Below are positions 16,814-25,581 of a DNA stretch of 32,482 bases, piece after piece (positions within the stretch are counted from its first letter, which is position 1; every line of letters starts with the position of its first letter). The DNA lies in assembly GCA_003056085.1 (NCBI GenBank), contig LSNK01000002.1:174575-207056 (forward strand). Reading direction: 5' to 3'. Source of the DNA: Parcubacteria group bacterium M6-OD1-1. GTDB taxonomy: Bacteria; Patescibacteriota; Minisyncoccia; GWC2-36-17; M10-OD1-4. Below the pieces are notes generated by a model, which saw only the letters and a program-made list of their open reading frames with translations, ran no database searches and was not told the DNA's origin. The position numbers and the translations under genes are program-made.

Positions 16814-17079
16814 AATTTTTCCGTTAAATATTTTTTAGTTAATTTTCTTGATGGAATAATAGTTTTTAAAAAAACTTCTTCTTTGCTTTCTATAAAAGGC
16901 ACTAAGTAAATATAGCTCTCTATCTCTAAAATAAATATTTTTTGATTTTCGTAATTTTTATTTTCCAAAATATCTAATATCTCTCCAGCTTCTATTTTTA
17001 TCAAACAAATCTCAAAGGAAATTTTTCTTTCTTTTATAAGTTTCTTATTCTTTTTAGGATTCCAATTAAAATATTTCAT
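16810..17079 (-). CDS. BrnT-like toxin
   Basis: FNWNPKKNKKLIKERKISFE ... YLVPFIESKEEVFLKTIIPSRKLTKKYL resembles the BrnT family; toxin-first order as in brnTA. Confidence 0.75.
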   Translation of the reverse strand: MKYFNWNPKKNKKLIKERKISFEICLIKIEAGEILDILENKNYENQKIFILEIESYIYLVPFIESKEEVFLKTIIPSRKLTKKYLTEKL

Positions 17080-17089
17080 ATAAATTCAT

Positions 17090-17106
17090 TATATACAATG
17101 TATATA
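17090..17106. promoter_or_regulatory. Candidate operator of the toxin-antitoxin operon
   Basis: TATATAC-aat-GTATATA perfect inverted repeat just upstream of the toxin start. Confidence 0.55.
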
Positions 17107-17327
17107 CAAAGTCAATGTTTATAAACAACTTAAATACCCCTACTTTTTTGATTGAAATTTAAAAATTTTACTTTACTGACCAACCGTAAAATTCCACTCT
17201 TAATTCAGCTAAAATTTTAGTTAAAGATGGAGTGGCAATGAAGTGAAATTTTACGTTTGATTAATAATTAAAAAATAAATCAGTCATGTTGTTTTACGTT
17301 TTTTCTTTTATCTGTTAAAATTTTCTA

Positions 17328-18182
17328 ATGCAAGAATTAAAAATAAAAGATAAAAACTTTCCGGAATCTTTAAAAAATATTCCAAAACCTCCGAAAAGAA
17401 TTTTCGTGCGAGGAGATATTTTGCAGGAAGACAAAACTGCAATTGCAATAGTTGGAGCGCGCAAGTGTTCTTCCTACGGAAAACAAACGGCATACGACAT
17501 TGCTTATGCTCTTGCAAAAAATGGAGTAACTATAATCTCGGGACTTGCTTTGGGGATAGACGGAGAAGCGCACAAAGGAGCGCTTGATGCGGGAGGCAGA
17601 ACACTCGCTATTTTGGGAACAGGTATTGACGATAATTCAATTTACCCTTACTCTCATAAGTCACTGGCAGAACGCGTTTTAAAAAACGGCGCCTTAATAT
17701 CAGAATACGAACCGGGAACTCCTGCCCTACCCCACCAATTTCCGGAAAGAAACAGAATAATCTCCGGGCTTTCACTTGGAGTTTTAGTGGTTGAAGCAAA
17801 AGAAAGAAGTGGGTCGTTAATTACGGCACACATAGCGCTTGAGCAAGGAAAGGATATTTTCTCAATACCCGGACCGATACATTCTCCAAGCTCAAAAGGA
17901 ACAAACAAACTGATACAGCAAGGAGCAAAACTTGTAACAAAACCTGAAGATATTTTGGAAGAGCTTGAACTTTCAGGAATTGAAATAAAAAAGAAAGAAG
18001 TGAATTTTTCAAAAGAAGAGAAAAATATTTTAAAAATATTGGAAACGGAAGCAATACACACAAACGACATAATAAGAATATCTAAAATGCCGACAAGTTC
18101 CGTCCTTACGACAATAACAATGCTTGAGATGAAAAAAGTGATAAAAGATGTTGGTGGAAATATGTACGTTGTAAATTTATAA
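17328..18182 (+). CDS. dprA: DNA processing protein DprA/Smf
   Basis: AIVGARKCSSYGKQTAYDIA, TIISGLALGIDGEAHKGAL, ISEYEPGTPALPHQFPERNRIISGLSLGVLVVEAKERSGSLITAHIALEQGKDIFSIPG. Confidence 0.97.
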   Translation: MQELKIKDKNFPESLKNIPKPPKRIFVRGDILQEDKTAIAIVGARKCSSYGKQTAYDIAYALAKNGVTIISGLALGIDGEAHKGALDAGGRTLAILGTGIDDNSIYPYSHKSLAERVLKNGALISEYEPGTPALPHQFPERNRIISGLSLGVLVVEAKERSGSLITAHIALEQGKDIFSIPGPIHSPSSKGTNKLIQQGAKLVTKPEDILEELELSGIEIKKKEVNFSKEEKNILKILETEAIHTNDIIRISKMPTSSVLTTITMLEMKKVIKDVGGNMYVVNL

Positions 18183-18187
18183 AGCTG

Positions 18188-18264
18188 ATTACATTTGAGG
18201 AAGATATTTTTGCCTTGCCAAAAATAATAGTAAAAGATACAAGAACATCTTCCTCAAATGTAAT
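18188..18264. repeat. Perfect 18-bp inverted repeat with 41-nt spacer
   Basis: ATTACATTTGAGGAAGAT (18188-18205) / ATCTTCCTCAAATGTAAT (18247-18264). Confidence 0.85.
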
Positions 18265-18316
18265 ACAAATATTAAATTTTAATTCTGAATTTTAAAAAAA
18301 TAATATATTTGCAAAA

Positions 18317-18441
18317 TTAGAATTTTTAAAATTAAGCATAGTTTGAGAAAAAAACGAGGAGCGGAATGAGCCGCAGTTTTACTGCAACGAGTGAGCACCA
18401 GAGTTTTTTACGAAAAAATTTGCCAATTTTAGAAATTATAA
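18317..18441. repeat. Dispersed structured intergenic repeat, copy 3
   Basis: Core GTTTGAGAAAAAAACGAGGAGCGGAATGAGCC; inner stem GCAGT-ttt-ACTGC; arms TAGAATTTTTAAAATTAAGCATA / ATTTGCCAATTTTAGAAATTATA. Confidence 0.7.
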
Positions 18442-18445
18442 ATAT

Positions 18446-20611
18446 ATGAAATTAGTTATCGTAGAATCCCCTTCCAAAGCAAAGACAATTGAAAAATATT
18501 TGGGGGCTGATTATAAAGTTCGCGCATCTGTCGGACATGTTCGTGATCTTCCAAAAAGCAACAAAAAAGCAATTGATATTGATGCCGGTTTTGTGCCCTC
18601 TTATGAAATATCAAAAGGAAAAGAAAAGATCGTCAAAGAACTAACGGAATTGTCAAAAAAAGCAAACGAGGTGCTGCTTGCAACTGACCCCGACCGTGAA
18701 GGAGAAGCTATCGCTTGGCACATTAAAGAGGCTTGTAATATAAAAAATCCAAAAAGAGTAGCTTTTCACGAGATAACAAAAGATGCTGTTTTGGAAGCGA
18801 TGACTCATCCAAGAAAAATAGATGACGACTTAAAAAAAGCGCAGGAAGCAAGAAGAGTTTTAGACAGACTTGTCGGATATGACCTTAGCGGTCTTATTTG
18901 GAAAAAAGTTCGATATGGACTTTCCGCAGGAAGAGTTCAATCCCCCGCCTTAAGAATAATCATGGAGCGGGAAAGAGAAATACGCGCATTTTCACCGGAA
19001 GACTTTTGGACAATAACGGCTAATGTTGAAAATAAAAACAAAGAAAAATTTACTTTAGTATGTTCAAAAGAGTCAAGAGATGAAAAAGAAGTGGATAAAA
19101 TTTTATCTTCCGGAGAAAAAAATGAATGGTTTGTAAAAGACATAAAAGAATCCGAAGTAAAACGGTCCACTCGTCCCCCTTTTACAACTTCAACCCTTCA
19201 GCAAACAGCCAGCACAAGACTCGGGTTCGCCCCATCAAAAACAATGGGAGTTGCCCAAAAACTTTACGAGGCCGGACTTATAACATACATGAGAACCGAC
19301 AGCACAACATTGAGTCGTCAAGCTCAAAAACAAATACTAACTTTAATCAGCAAAAAATTCGGCAAAGAATATGCTTCTGAAAATTTTTTCAAAACAAAAA
19401 GTAAAAATGCCCAAGAAGCTCATGAAGCTATCAGACCCACAAACTCAACAAAAGAAATTGCAGGAGCAACAGAAGAACAAAAAAAACTTTATAAACTCAT
19501 ATGGCAAAGAACCGTTGCTTCCCAAATGCAAAATGCGAAACTCTTAAGAACAAAAATAACCGCAAACATCAAAAATGACATCATTCCGGACTTTAACACG
19601 ACCGGATCAAGAATTATTTTTTTAGGTTGGCTTGCAGCAGACCCGGGAGCAAAAGGTGAAGACGTTATATTGCCTGAAGTTAAAAAGGACGACATGCTAA
19701 AACTTCTTTTGATAGAAAAAGAACACAAACAAACCCAACCTCCTTTCAGATACACAGAAGCCGGTCTTATTAAAGAACTTGAAAAAAGAGGTATTGGAAG
19801 ACCATCAACCTATGCAAGCACTATAAAAACAATAGTTGACAGAGGTTATGTAGAAAAAGAAAACAGAACGCTATTTCCTACAGACACAGGAGATGTTGTA
19901 AGCACATTTTTGGAGAATAATTTTGCCAACTATATATCAGATACATTTACAGCCGAAATGGAACAGGAGTTAGACGATATTTCAAACGGAAAAAGAGAGT
20001 ACGCAAAAACATTGAAAGATTTTTATGGACCATTTCAAAAAGAAATTAAATCAAAAGAAAGCATAGAAAAACTAACTACTTTGGGTGATGTGGATGAGAA
20101 AATAAAATGCCCGAAATGCAAAAGCAAAATGGTTATCAAGCTTTCAAAAACCGGCAAATTTATGAGTTGCTCTACATTTCCAGATTGTGCCGGAGCAAGA
20201 ACTATGGAAGGAAAAGAGCTTGAAGGACCAAAAGAAACAGGAGAAAAATGTCCGAAATGCGAAAAACCTTTAGTTCAAAAAGAAGGAAGATTTGGTAAAT
20301 TCATCTCCTGTTCAAACTACCCTAAATGTAAATTCATAAAAGAAGATGAGGAGGAAAAAAAGAAAAAAATGACCGGAGTTGAATGCCCCGATTGCAAAAA
20401 AGGAGAAATAATGGAAAGACGAGGACGCTTTGGACTTTTTTACAGTTGTTCCGACTACCCCGACTGTAAATTTGCAATGAAAGCAAAACCGACAGGAAAA
20501 AAATGTCCGGATTGTGAAGCTTTAATGATGGAAGGAACAAAAACAATCCCCGAGCGCTGCTCAAAAAAAGAATGCCCCAATCACAGACCCGATAAGAAAA
20601 AATCTTCGTAG
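18446..20611 (+). CDS. topA: DNA topoisomerase I with C-terminal zinc fingers
   Basis: MKLVIVESPSKAKTIEKYLG, TDPDREGEAIAWH, LITYMRTDSTTLS, C-terminal Cys4 repeats. Confidence 0.98.
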   Translation: MKLVIVESPSKAKTIEKYLGADYKVRASVGHVRDLPKSNKKAIDIDAGFVPSYEISKGKEKIVKELTELSKKANEVLLATDPDREGEAIAWHIKEACNIKNPKRVAFHEITKDAVLEAMTHPRKIDDDLKKAQEARRVLDRLVGYDLSGLIWKKVRYGLSAGRVQSPALRIIMEREREIRAFSPEDFWTITANVENKNKEKFTLVCSKESRDEKEVDKILSSGEKNEWFVKDIKESEVKRSTRPPFTTSTLQQTASTRLGFAPSKTMGVAQKLYEAGLITYMRTDSTTLSRQAQKQILTLISKKFGKEYASENFFKTKSKNAQEAHEAIRPTNSTKEIAGATEEQKKLYKLIWQRTVASQMQNAKLLRTKITANIKNDIIPDFNTTGSRIIFLGWLAADPGAKGEDVILPEVKKDDMLKLLLIEKEHKQTQPPFRYTEAGLIKELEKRGIGRPSTYASTIKTIVDRGYVEKENRTLFPTDTGDVVSTFLENNFANYISDTFTAEMEQELDDISNGKREYAKTLKDFYGPFQKEIKSKESIEKLTTLGDVDEKIKCPKCKSKMVIKLSKTGKFMSCSTFPDCAGARTMEGKELEGPKETGEKCPKCEKPLVQKEGRFGKFISCSNYPKCKFIKEDEEEKKKKMTGVECPDCKKGEIMERRGRFGLFYSCSDYPDCKFAMKAKPTGKKCPDCEALMMEGTKTIPERCSKKECPNHRPDKKKSS

Positions 20612-20675
20612 TGAAATTTTCAGATTTTGAGCGAGATGAAGTAAAGCCTTAAAAATAAATATTTTTATAGCCTCC

Positions 20676-20716
20676 CCAACAAACACCCAAATCTACAATT
20701 TGGGTGTTTGTTTTTA
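20676..20716 (+). terminator. Rho-independent terminator after topA
   Basis: AACAAACACCCAAA-tctacaa-TTTGGGTGTTTGTT followed by TTTATTT. Confidence 0.85.
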
Positions 20717-20795
20717 TTTGACGATATTTTAAGTTTAATGTAACTTTAAGTTAAAGAAAATTTTTAATTTTGTATTTTGATTTTTAATTTAAAAT

Positions 20796-22511
20796 ATGGA
20801 CGTAAATGAAATTTTAGAAAAATTAAATAATGCAACAAAAAAAGACGTTGAACAGATAACCAAAGCTTTTGAATTTGCAAAAAAGGCTCACAAAGACCAA
20901 AAAAGATACTCGGGCGAGTCTTATTTTATCCACCCGGTTGCTGCGGCAAAAATGCTTGCGGAAATCCAGATGGATACGCCAACAATTGTCGCCACCCTAC
21001 TCCATGACGTATGTGAAGACGGACATGCAACACCGGAACAAATAAAAAAAGAGTTTGGGGAAGAAGTTGCATTTTTAGTTGAAGGAGTTACAAAGCTTGG
21101 AACTGTTAAATACCAAGGGGTGGAGCGTCATGTTGAAAACTTAAGAAAAATGTTTTTGTCTATGGCAGAAGACATCAGAGTAATAATCATCAAGCTGGCA
21201 GACAGAACTCATAACATGCAAACATTAAAATATGTTCCGGAACACAAAAGAAAAAGGATAGCTCTTGAGACTTTAGATATTTATGTTCCTTTAGCCGACA
21301 GACTCGGAATGGGTAAATTTAAAGGAATACTTGAAGATTTGGCGTTTAAGTACACCTATCCGGAAGAATATGAATGGACAAAAAAACAAATAACCGGAGC
21401 AAGCTACAAGAAAGAAGAATATCTTACAAAAGTTAAAGAAAAAATCTCAGAAGAGCTGGAAAAAAATAAAATAAATATTACAAATATAGATTCAAGAGTT
21501 AAAAATCTGTATAGCGTATACAAAAAATTAATAAGAAAGGACCGGGATATTTCCAGAATTTACGACACTATTGCGGTAAGAATAATAACAAAAAACATTG
21601 AAGATTGTTATGCCGTTTTAGGAGCAATTCACAGGCTTTGGAAACCTGTTCCGGGAAAAATAAAAGACTATATAGCGCTACCAAAACTAAATGGATATCA
21701 AAGCATACATACCACTGTTTTTTGTATTGATGGAAAAATTACTGAATTTCAAATAAGAACGGAAACGATGCATGAAGAAGCGGAAAACGGCATTGTCTCT
21801 CACTGGGCATATGCTATGTCGGGGAAACAAAAAGAGGGCGGTAAAGTAAAAAAAGAATTATCTTGGGTGTCTGAACTTCGAAATTGGCAAAAAGAACATG
21901 CTGGAACCCAAGAATTTTTAGATAGTTTAAAAATTGATGTTTTTAAAAATAGAATCTTTGTCTTCACTCCAAAAGGCGATGTAATAGACTTACCTGAAAG
22001 TGCAACTCCCATAGATTTTGCATACAGCATACATTCTGGCGTAGGAGATAGTTGTTCCGGAGCGAAAGTAAATGATAAAATGGTTTCTTTGGATTACAAA
22101 CTTCAAAATGGAGAAATATGTGAAATACTAACCTCAAAAAACAAAAAACCATCCCGTGGATGGCTTCAACTTGCAAATACAAGCTATGCAAAAAATAGAA
22201 TCAGATCATATCTTAAAAAAGAACTTGGCGTAGAAGTCCCCCGGGCTCCAAAAAATTTACAGAAAATAAAAAACTTTGAATTTAAAATAGTGGCTTCTAA
22301 CAGAATTGGAATGCTGAAAGATTTACTTTCTATATTTCAATCTGAAAAAATAAATATAATAAAACTAAACACAGACTCCAGAAATAAGAAAAGACCTGTT
22401 ATTGTTATAATTTTCCCGACAAAAAGCAATACAATCGCAGACCAAGTAGCTGCAAAAATCAGGAAAGTAAAAGGAGTAAAAAGTGTTGAAAAAATGCTTC
22501 TAAAAAATTAA
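20796..22511 (+). CDS. relA: Bifunctional (p)ppGpp synthetase/hydrolase RelA/SpoT
   Basis: HD domain VATLLHDVCEDG, synthetase DYIALPKLNGYQSIHTTV, TGS and C-terminal ACT region. Confidence 0.95.
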   Translation: MDVNEILEKLNNATKKDVEQITKAFEFAKKAHKDQKRYSGESYFIHPVAAAKMLAEIQMDTPTIVATLLHDVCEDGHATPEQIKKEFGEEVAFLVEGVTKLGTVKYQGVERHVENLRKMFLSMAEDIRVIIIKLADRTHNMQTLKYVPEHKRKRIALETLDIYVPLADRLGMGKFKGILEDLAFKYTYPEEYEWTKKQITGASYKKEEYLTKVKEKISEELEKNKINITNIDSRVKNLYSVYKKLIRKDRDISRIYDTIAVRIITKNIEDCYAVLGAIHRLWKPVPGKIKDYIALPKLNGYQSIHTTVFCIDGKITEFQIRTETMHEEAENGIVSHWAYAMSGKQKEGGKVKKELSWVSELRNWQKEHAGTQEFLDSLKIDVFKNRIFVFTPKGDVIDLPESATPIDFAYSIHSGVGDSCSGAKVNDKMVSLDYKLQNGEICEILTSKNKKPSRGWLQLANTSYAKNRIRSYLKKELGVEVPRAPKNLQKIKNFEFKIVASNRIGMLKDLLSIFQSEKINIIKLNTDSRNKKRPVIVIIFPTKSNTIADQVAAKIRKVKGVKSVEKMLLKN

Positions 22512-23392
22512 TTGGAAGCGATTTTCCTGACTATATTTTTTAAATCCTCATTTGAAAAATATTTTACAACAAGCTCACCCCCATCACTTACATGCTTTGC
22601 CGGCTTAACAAGAACTTTTGTTCCTAAATAACCCTCTATCTTCGCTAAAGCCTCTTTAATTAAAGGATCTTGCCCAGCCATGCTTTTTACCGGCTTTTTT
22701 AGCATAGCTCGTGCAGCGACCTCTGTATTTCTTGCTGAAAGTTTTTGTGTTTTTACTTCTTTTAAAAGTTTTGACTGCATAGCGCCCTTTGGCAAAGACA
22801 GTATAGCTCTTGCATGATTTTCCGATATATCCCCTTCTTCCAAAGCAGTTTTTACATCATCTGGCAACTCTAAAAGCCTTATGGTATTCGAAACAGAAAC
22901 TCTTCCCTTTCCCACTCTTTCTCCTATTTGCGCATGGGTCATAGAAAACTCGTCTGCAAGTTGTTTGTATGACAAAGCTCTTTCAAGAGGCGTTAGGTCC
23001 TCTCTTTGAACATTTTCCAAAATAGCAAGCTCAAGATGCTCTTTATTTGTTTTGTTATCTTTTAATATAGCGGGGATTGTTTTAAATCCTGCTAATTTTG
23101 ACGCTCTATATCTTCTCTCTCCGGCTATTATTTGATATTTTTCTTCATCGTTATCTCCTATTTTTACCACAACGATAGGCTGTATCACTCCGTGTTTTTT
23201 TATAGAAGACGCCAAATCTTTTAAGGCGCTTTCTTTAAAATACTTTCTTGGTTGGTAGGGATTTGGAGAAATTTTATTTATACTGATATCAAAAACAGTC
23301 TTTTTATTAAGACTTTGTTTATTAACGCTTGTTGGTAATTTCCTGTCTTTTTTTTGAGGTATTAAAGATGAAAGTCCTCTGCCTAATGCCAT
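22508..23392 (-). CDS. parB: Chromosome partitioning protein ParB/Spo0J
   Basis: MALGRGLSSLIP, NPYQPRKYF, IIAGERRYRASKLAG, ENVQREDLTPLERA, HTH. Confidence 0.97.
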   Translation of the reverse strand: MALGRGLSSLIPQKKDRKLPTSVNKQSLNKKTVFDISINKISPNPYQPRKYFKESALKDLASSIKKHGVIQPIVVVKIGDNDEEKYQIIAGERRYRASKLAGFKTIPAILKDNKTNKEHLELAILENVQREDLTPLERALSYKQLADEFSMTHAQIGERVGKGRVSVSNTIRLLELPDDVKTALEEGDISENHARAILSLPKGAMQSKLLKEVKTQKLSARNTEVAARAMLKKPVKSMAGQDPLIKEALAKIEGYLGTKVLVKPAKHVSDGGELVVKYFSNEDLKNIVRKIASN

Positions 23393-23518
23393 TTTATTGG
23401 TTTGTTAACTGATTAGTTTTTAGCTTATTAGCTGAATAAATTAATAGAGCTTATGATGTTTTTATAAAACTTTTAAGATGTATAGCTCTGTCGGCTGGAA
23501 CAAAAAATGCACTTAATT

Positions 23519-24292
23519 TTAAAGATTTTGTGATAATTTAATTATTTCTTGAGCTAAGTTTTTATAAGCCCTTGCTCCTTTTGAAAATGAATTGTAATGC
23601 GAAATCGGCTTTCCATAACTTGGCGCTTCCGCCAATGAAACTGCTCTTGGTATAACGGCTTCAAAAACATTTCCAGGAAAATTTCTTCTTACTTCTTTTA
23701 TAACAGATGCGGAAAGCCTATTTCTTTTATCGCTCATGGTAAGCAAAGCTCCCATAACATCAAGATTTGGCTCGATATTTTCTTTTATAAGCTCAATAGT
23801 CTCCAGAAGCTGAGAAAGTCCTTCCAAGGCGTAATATTCGCACTGAACAGGGATTACAACCTTATCTGCGGCAACAAGCCCATTAACTGTTAATATACCT
23901 AGAGAAGGGGGGCAATCTATTATAACAAAATCATAATAATCTAAAATTTGAGCAATAGATTTTTTCAACTTGAATTCTCTGTCTTCTTCGTCTACAAGCT
24001 CCACCGCAGCGCCTGCCATATCCTGACCTCCGGGTAAAATATCAAAATTTTCCATTCCGGAATTTAAAATAACTTCATGTGCTTGTACTTGTTCACTTAA
24101 AAAGTGATACAAATTTATTTTAGCACGGTCACCATAAATTCCAAGTCCTGAAGTTGCGTTTGCTTGAGGGTCAAGATCAACAAGTAAAACCCTCTTGCCG
24201 TGTTCTGCAAGATATGCTGCCGTGTTTACCGCAGTTGTTGTTTTGCCGACTCCTCCTTTTTGATTACAAAATGCTATTGTTGTTGCGCTCAT
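23519..24292 (-). CDS. parA: Chromosome partitioning ATPase ParA/Soj
   Basis: CNQKGGVGKTTTAVNTAAYLA, LLVDLDPQANATSGLG, IIDCPPSLG. Confidence 0.97.
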   Translation of the reverse strand: MSATTIAFCNQKGGVGKTTTAVNTAAYLAEHGKRVLLVDLDPQANATSGLGIYGDRAKINLYHFLSEQVQAHEVILNSGMENFDILPGGQDMAGAAVELVDEEDREFKLKKSIAQILDYYDFVIIDCPPSLGILTVNGLVAADKVVIPVQCEYYALEGLSQLLETIELIKENIEPNLDVMGALLTMSDKRNRLSASVIKEVRRNFPGNVFEAVIPRAVSLAEAPSYGKPISHYNSFSKGARAYKNLAQEIIKLSQNL

Positions 24293-24445
24293 AAATAAAA
24301 CTATTTTTTTACTAACTCAACTATAACATAAGAAATGAAATGTATTCAAGAAATGAAAAAAAGAAATCAACAATCAAAAGCGAACAACAAGTAATTTTAA
24401 TTATATCGTTGACAATAAAAGACAAAATGTATAATCTTAGGTATT

Positions 24446-24715
24446 AAGGGTATAGGATTTAAATATAATCCAATTTAGAATCTAAAAAATAAGATGACCT
24501 TAGAGTGCAATGACAGTAGAATGACTTTATTATATTGAAAAGAAGCAATGGGAAAATCTGTTATTTAGCTTCCCGGAGGGCGGGTCAATTTTAGTCATAT
24601 TTCTTCGTTACTCGTCGCTTATGATACATAAAAGTATCGCTTCACTCCTCGTGTCTCGAATATAACTAAAATTGCCTCCGCTAAATTGATTCTATTTAAA
24701 TCCCATACCCTTTTT
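24446..24715 (+). ncRNA. Candidate structured RNA or MITE-like element bounded by a roughly 33-nt inverted repeat
   Basis: AAGGGTATAGGATTTAAATATAATCCAATTTAG pairs with CTAAATTGATTCTATTTAAATCCCATACCCTTT; TTGACA (24409) / TATAAT (24430) upstream; T-run at the 3' end. Confidence 0.4.
24586..24674. repeat. Dispersed structured intergenic repeat, copy 4 (opposite orientation)
   Basis: Arms CAATTTTAGTCATATTTC / GAATATAACTAAAATTG; inverse complement core ATTCGAGACACGAGGAGTGAAGCGATAC; inner stem GATAC/GTATC. Confidence 0.65.
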
Positions 24716-24802
24716 GCCGGAGTGATGAAATTGGTAGACATGCACGACTCAAAATCGTGTGGAGGCAACTCCATGAGGGTTCAAGTCCCTCCTCCGGCAC
24801 CA
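24716..24802 (+). tRNA. tRNA-Leu (anticodon CAA), CCA encoded
   Basis: Class II tRNA: GCCGGAG acceptor, anticodon loop CTCAAAA, variable arm GTGGAGGCAACTCCAT, TTCAAGTCC T-arm, CTCCGGCACCA. Confidence 0.95.
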
Positions 24803-24813
24803 GAATAGAACTT

Positions 24814-24867
24814 GTCCGCCTTTGGCGGACTTTTTCTTTGGCGGCGCGTAGCGCCACCAAAGAAAAA
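24814..24867 (+). terminator. Terminator (and second overlapping hairpin) after tRNA-Leu
   Basis: GTCCGCC-ttt-GGCGGAC-TTTTT; the T-run then forms the arm of TTTTTCTTTGGCGGCGC-gta-GCGCCACCAAAGAAAAA. Confidence 0.7.
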
Positions 24868-24921
24868 GCCACCCATTTTTAATGGACGGCTTATGTTTGT
24901 TGTGTATGTCAACTCAACTAC

Positions 24922-25020
24922 TTAGATTACCGCTATTGATAGCACAATACACAACGGAATAAAAACTACCAAAAAATACAACTCTGGCCAGTTTTTGTTT
25001 ATCCAGTTTAAAGTTTTCAT
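24922..25020 (-). CDS. 32-aa single-TM micro-protein
   Basis: AGGAGGTAAAAAATG start context; MKTLNWINKNWPELYFLVVFIPLCIVLSIAVI*. Confidence 0.6.
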   Translation of the reverse strand: MKTLNWINKNWPELYFLVVFIPLCIVLSIAVI

Positions 25021-25314
25021 TTTTTACCTCCTAAAATAACTACTAAATTTAATAGTAACATACTAATTAAAGAATGTCAATTTTTGTAGCATTGCAGCGT
25101 CAAGTTTACACTTGCCTTTTCTTCCAATTTTTTAAAAATATAACCAAAATACAAAACTTAAAATTTTACCTTAGAAATACTATTATTTGTATTTAATCGT
25201 CCGCATCTTAAACAAACAAAAACCCCCACTCTGGATTTTGTTGCTTTTGCGTTTGCCGTTAAGGTTAAAATTTGATAAAATTTAGTATCGGAATTTAAAT
25301 ATTAAAATACAACA

Positions 25315-25581
25315 ATGAACTCGCAAGATCAAATAATGCAATTTTTACTTTCAAATCCTTATATATTCTTACTCTTAATAAGTTGGGTGTTGTTTTGGAA
25401 AGGTATAGCTCTGTGGATGTCGGCAAAACGCGACCAAAAATATTGGTTCGTTGCGCTTTTAGTTTTAAATACTCTTGGAATTTTAGAAATACTTTATATC
25501 CTATATATAAAATATAAAGAAAAAAAGGATTCACAAGAAGAGTTGGAGGAAGCAACAAATAATAATGAAAACACAGATTAA
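25315..25581 (+). CDS. Small two-TM membrane protein (DUF5652-like)
   Basis: FLLLISWVLFWKGIALWMSAKRDQKYWFVALLVLNTLGILEILYILYI. Confidence 0.7.
   Translation: MNSQDQIMQFLLSNPYIFLLLISWVLFWKGIALWMSAKRDQKYWFVALLVLNTLGILEILYILYIKYKEKKDSQEELEEATNNNENTD

Noticed and set aside
17370-18070. Minus-strand ORFs inside dprA, including 138 aa
   Set aside because: Antisense shadows with Ser/Phe-rich composition.
20612-20650. GATTTTGAGCGAGATGAAGTAAAG after topA as another structured-repeat copy
   Set aside because: Too short and lacks the inner stem and terminal arms.
23400-23518. parS site or regulator in the parB-parA gap
   Set aside because: No TGTTTCACGTGAAACA-like palindrome seen here or elsewhere in the window.
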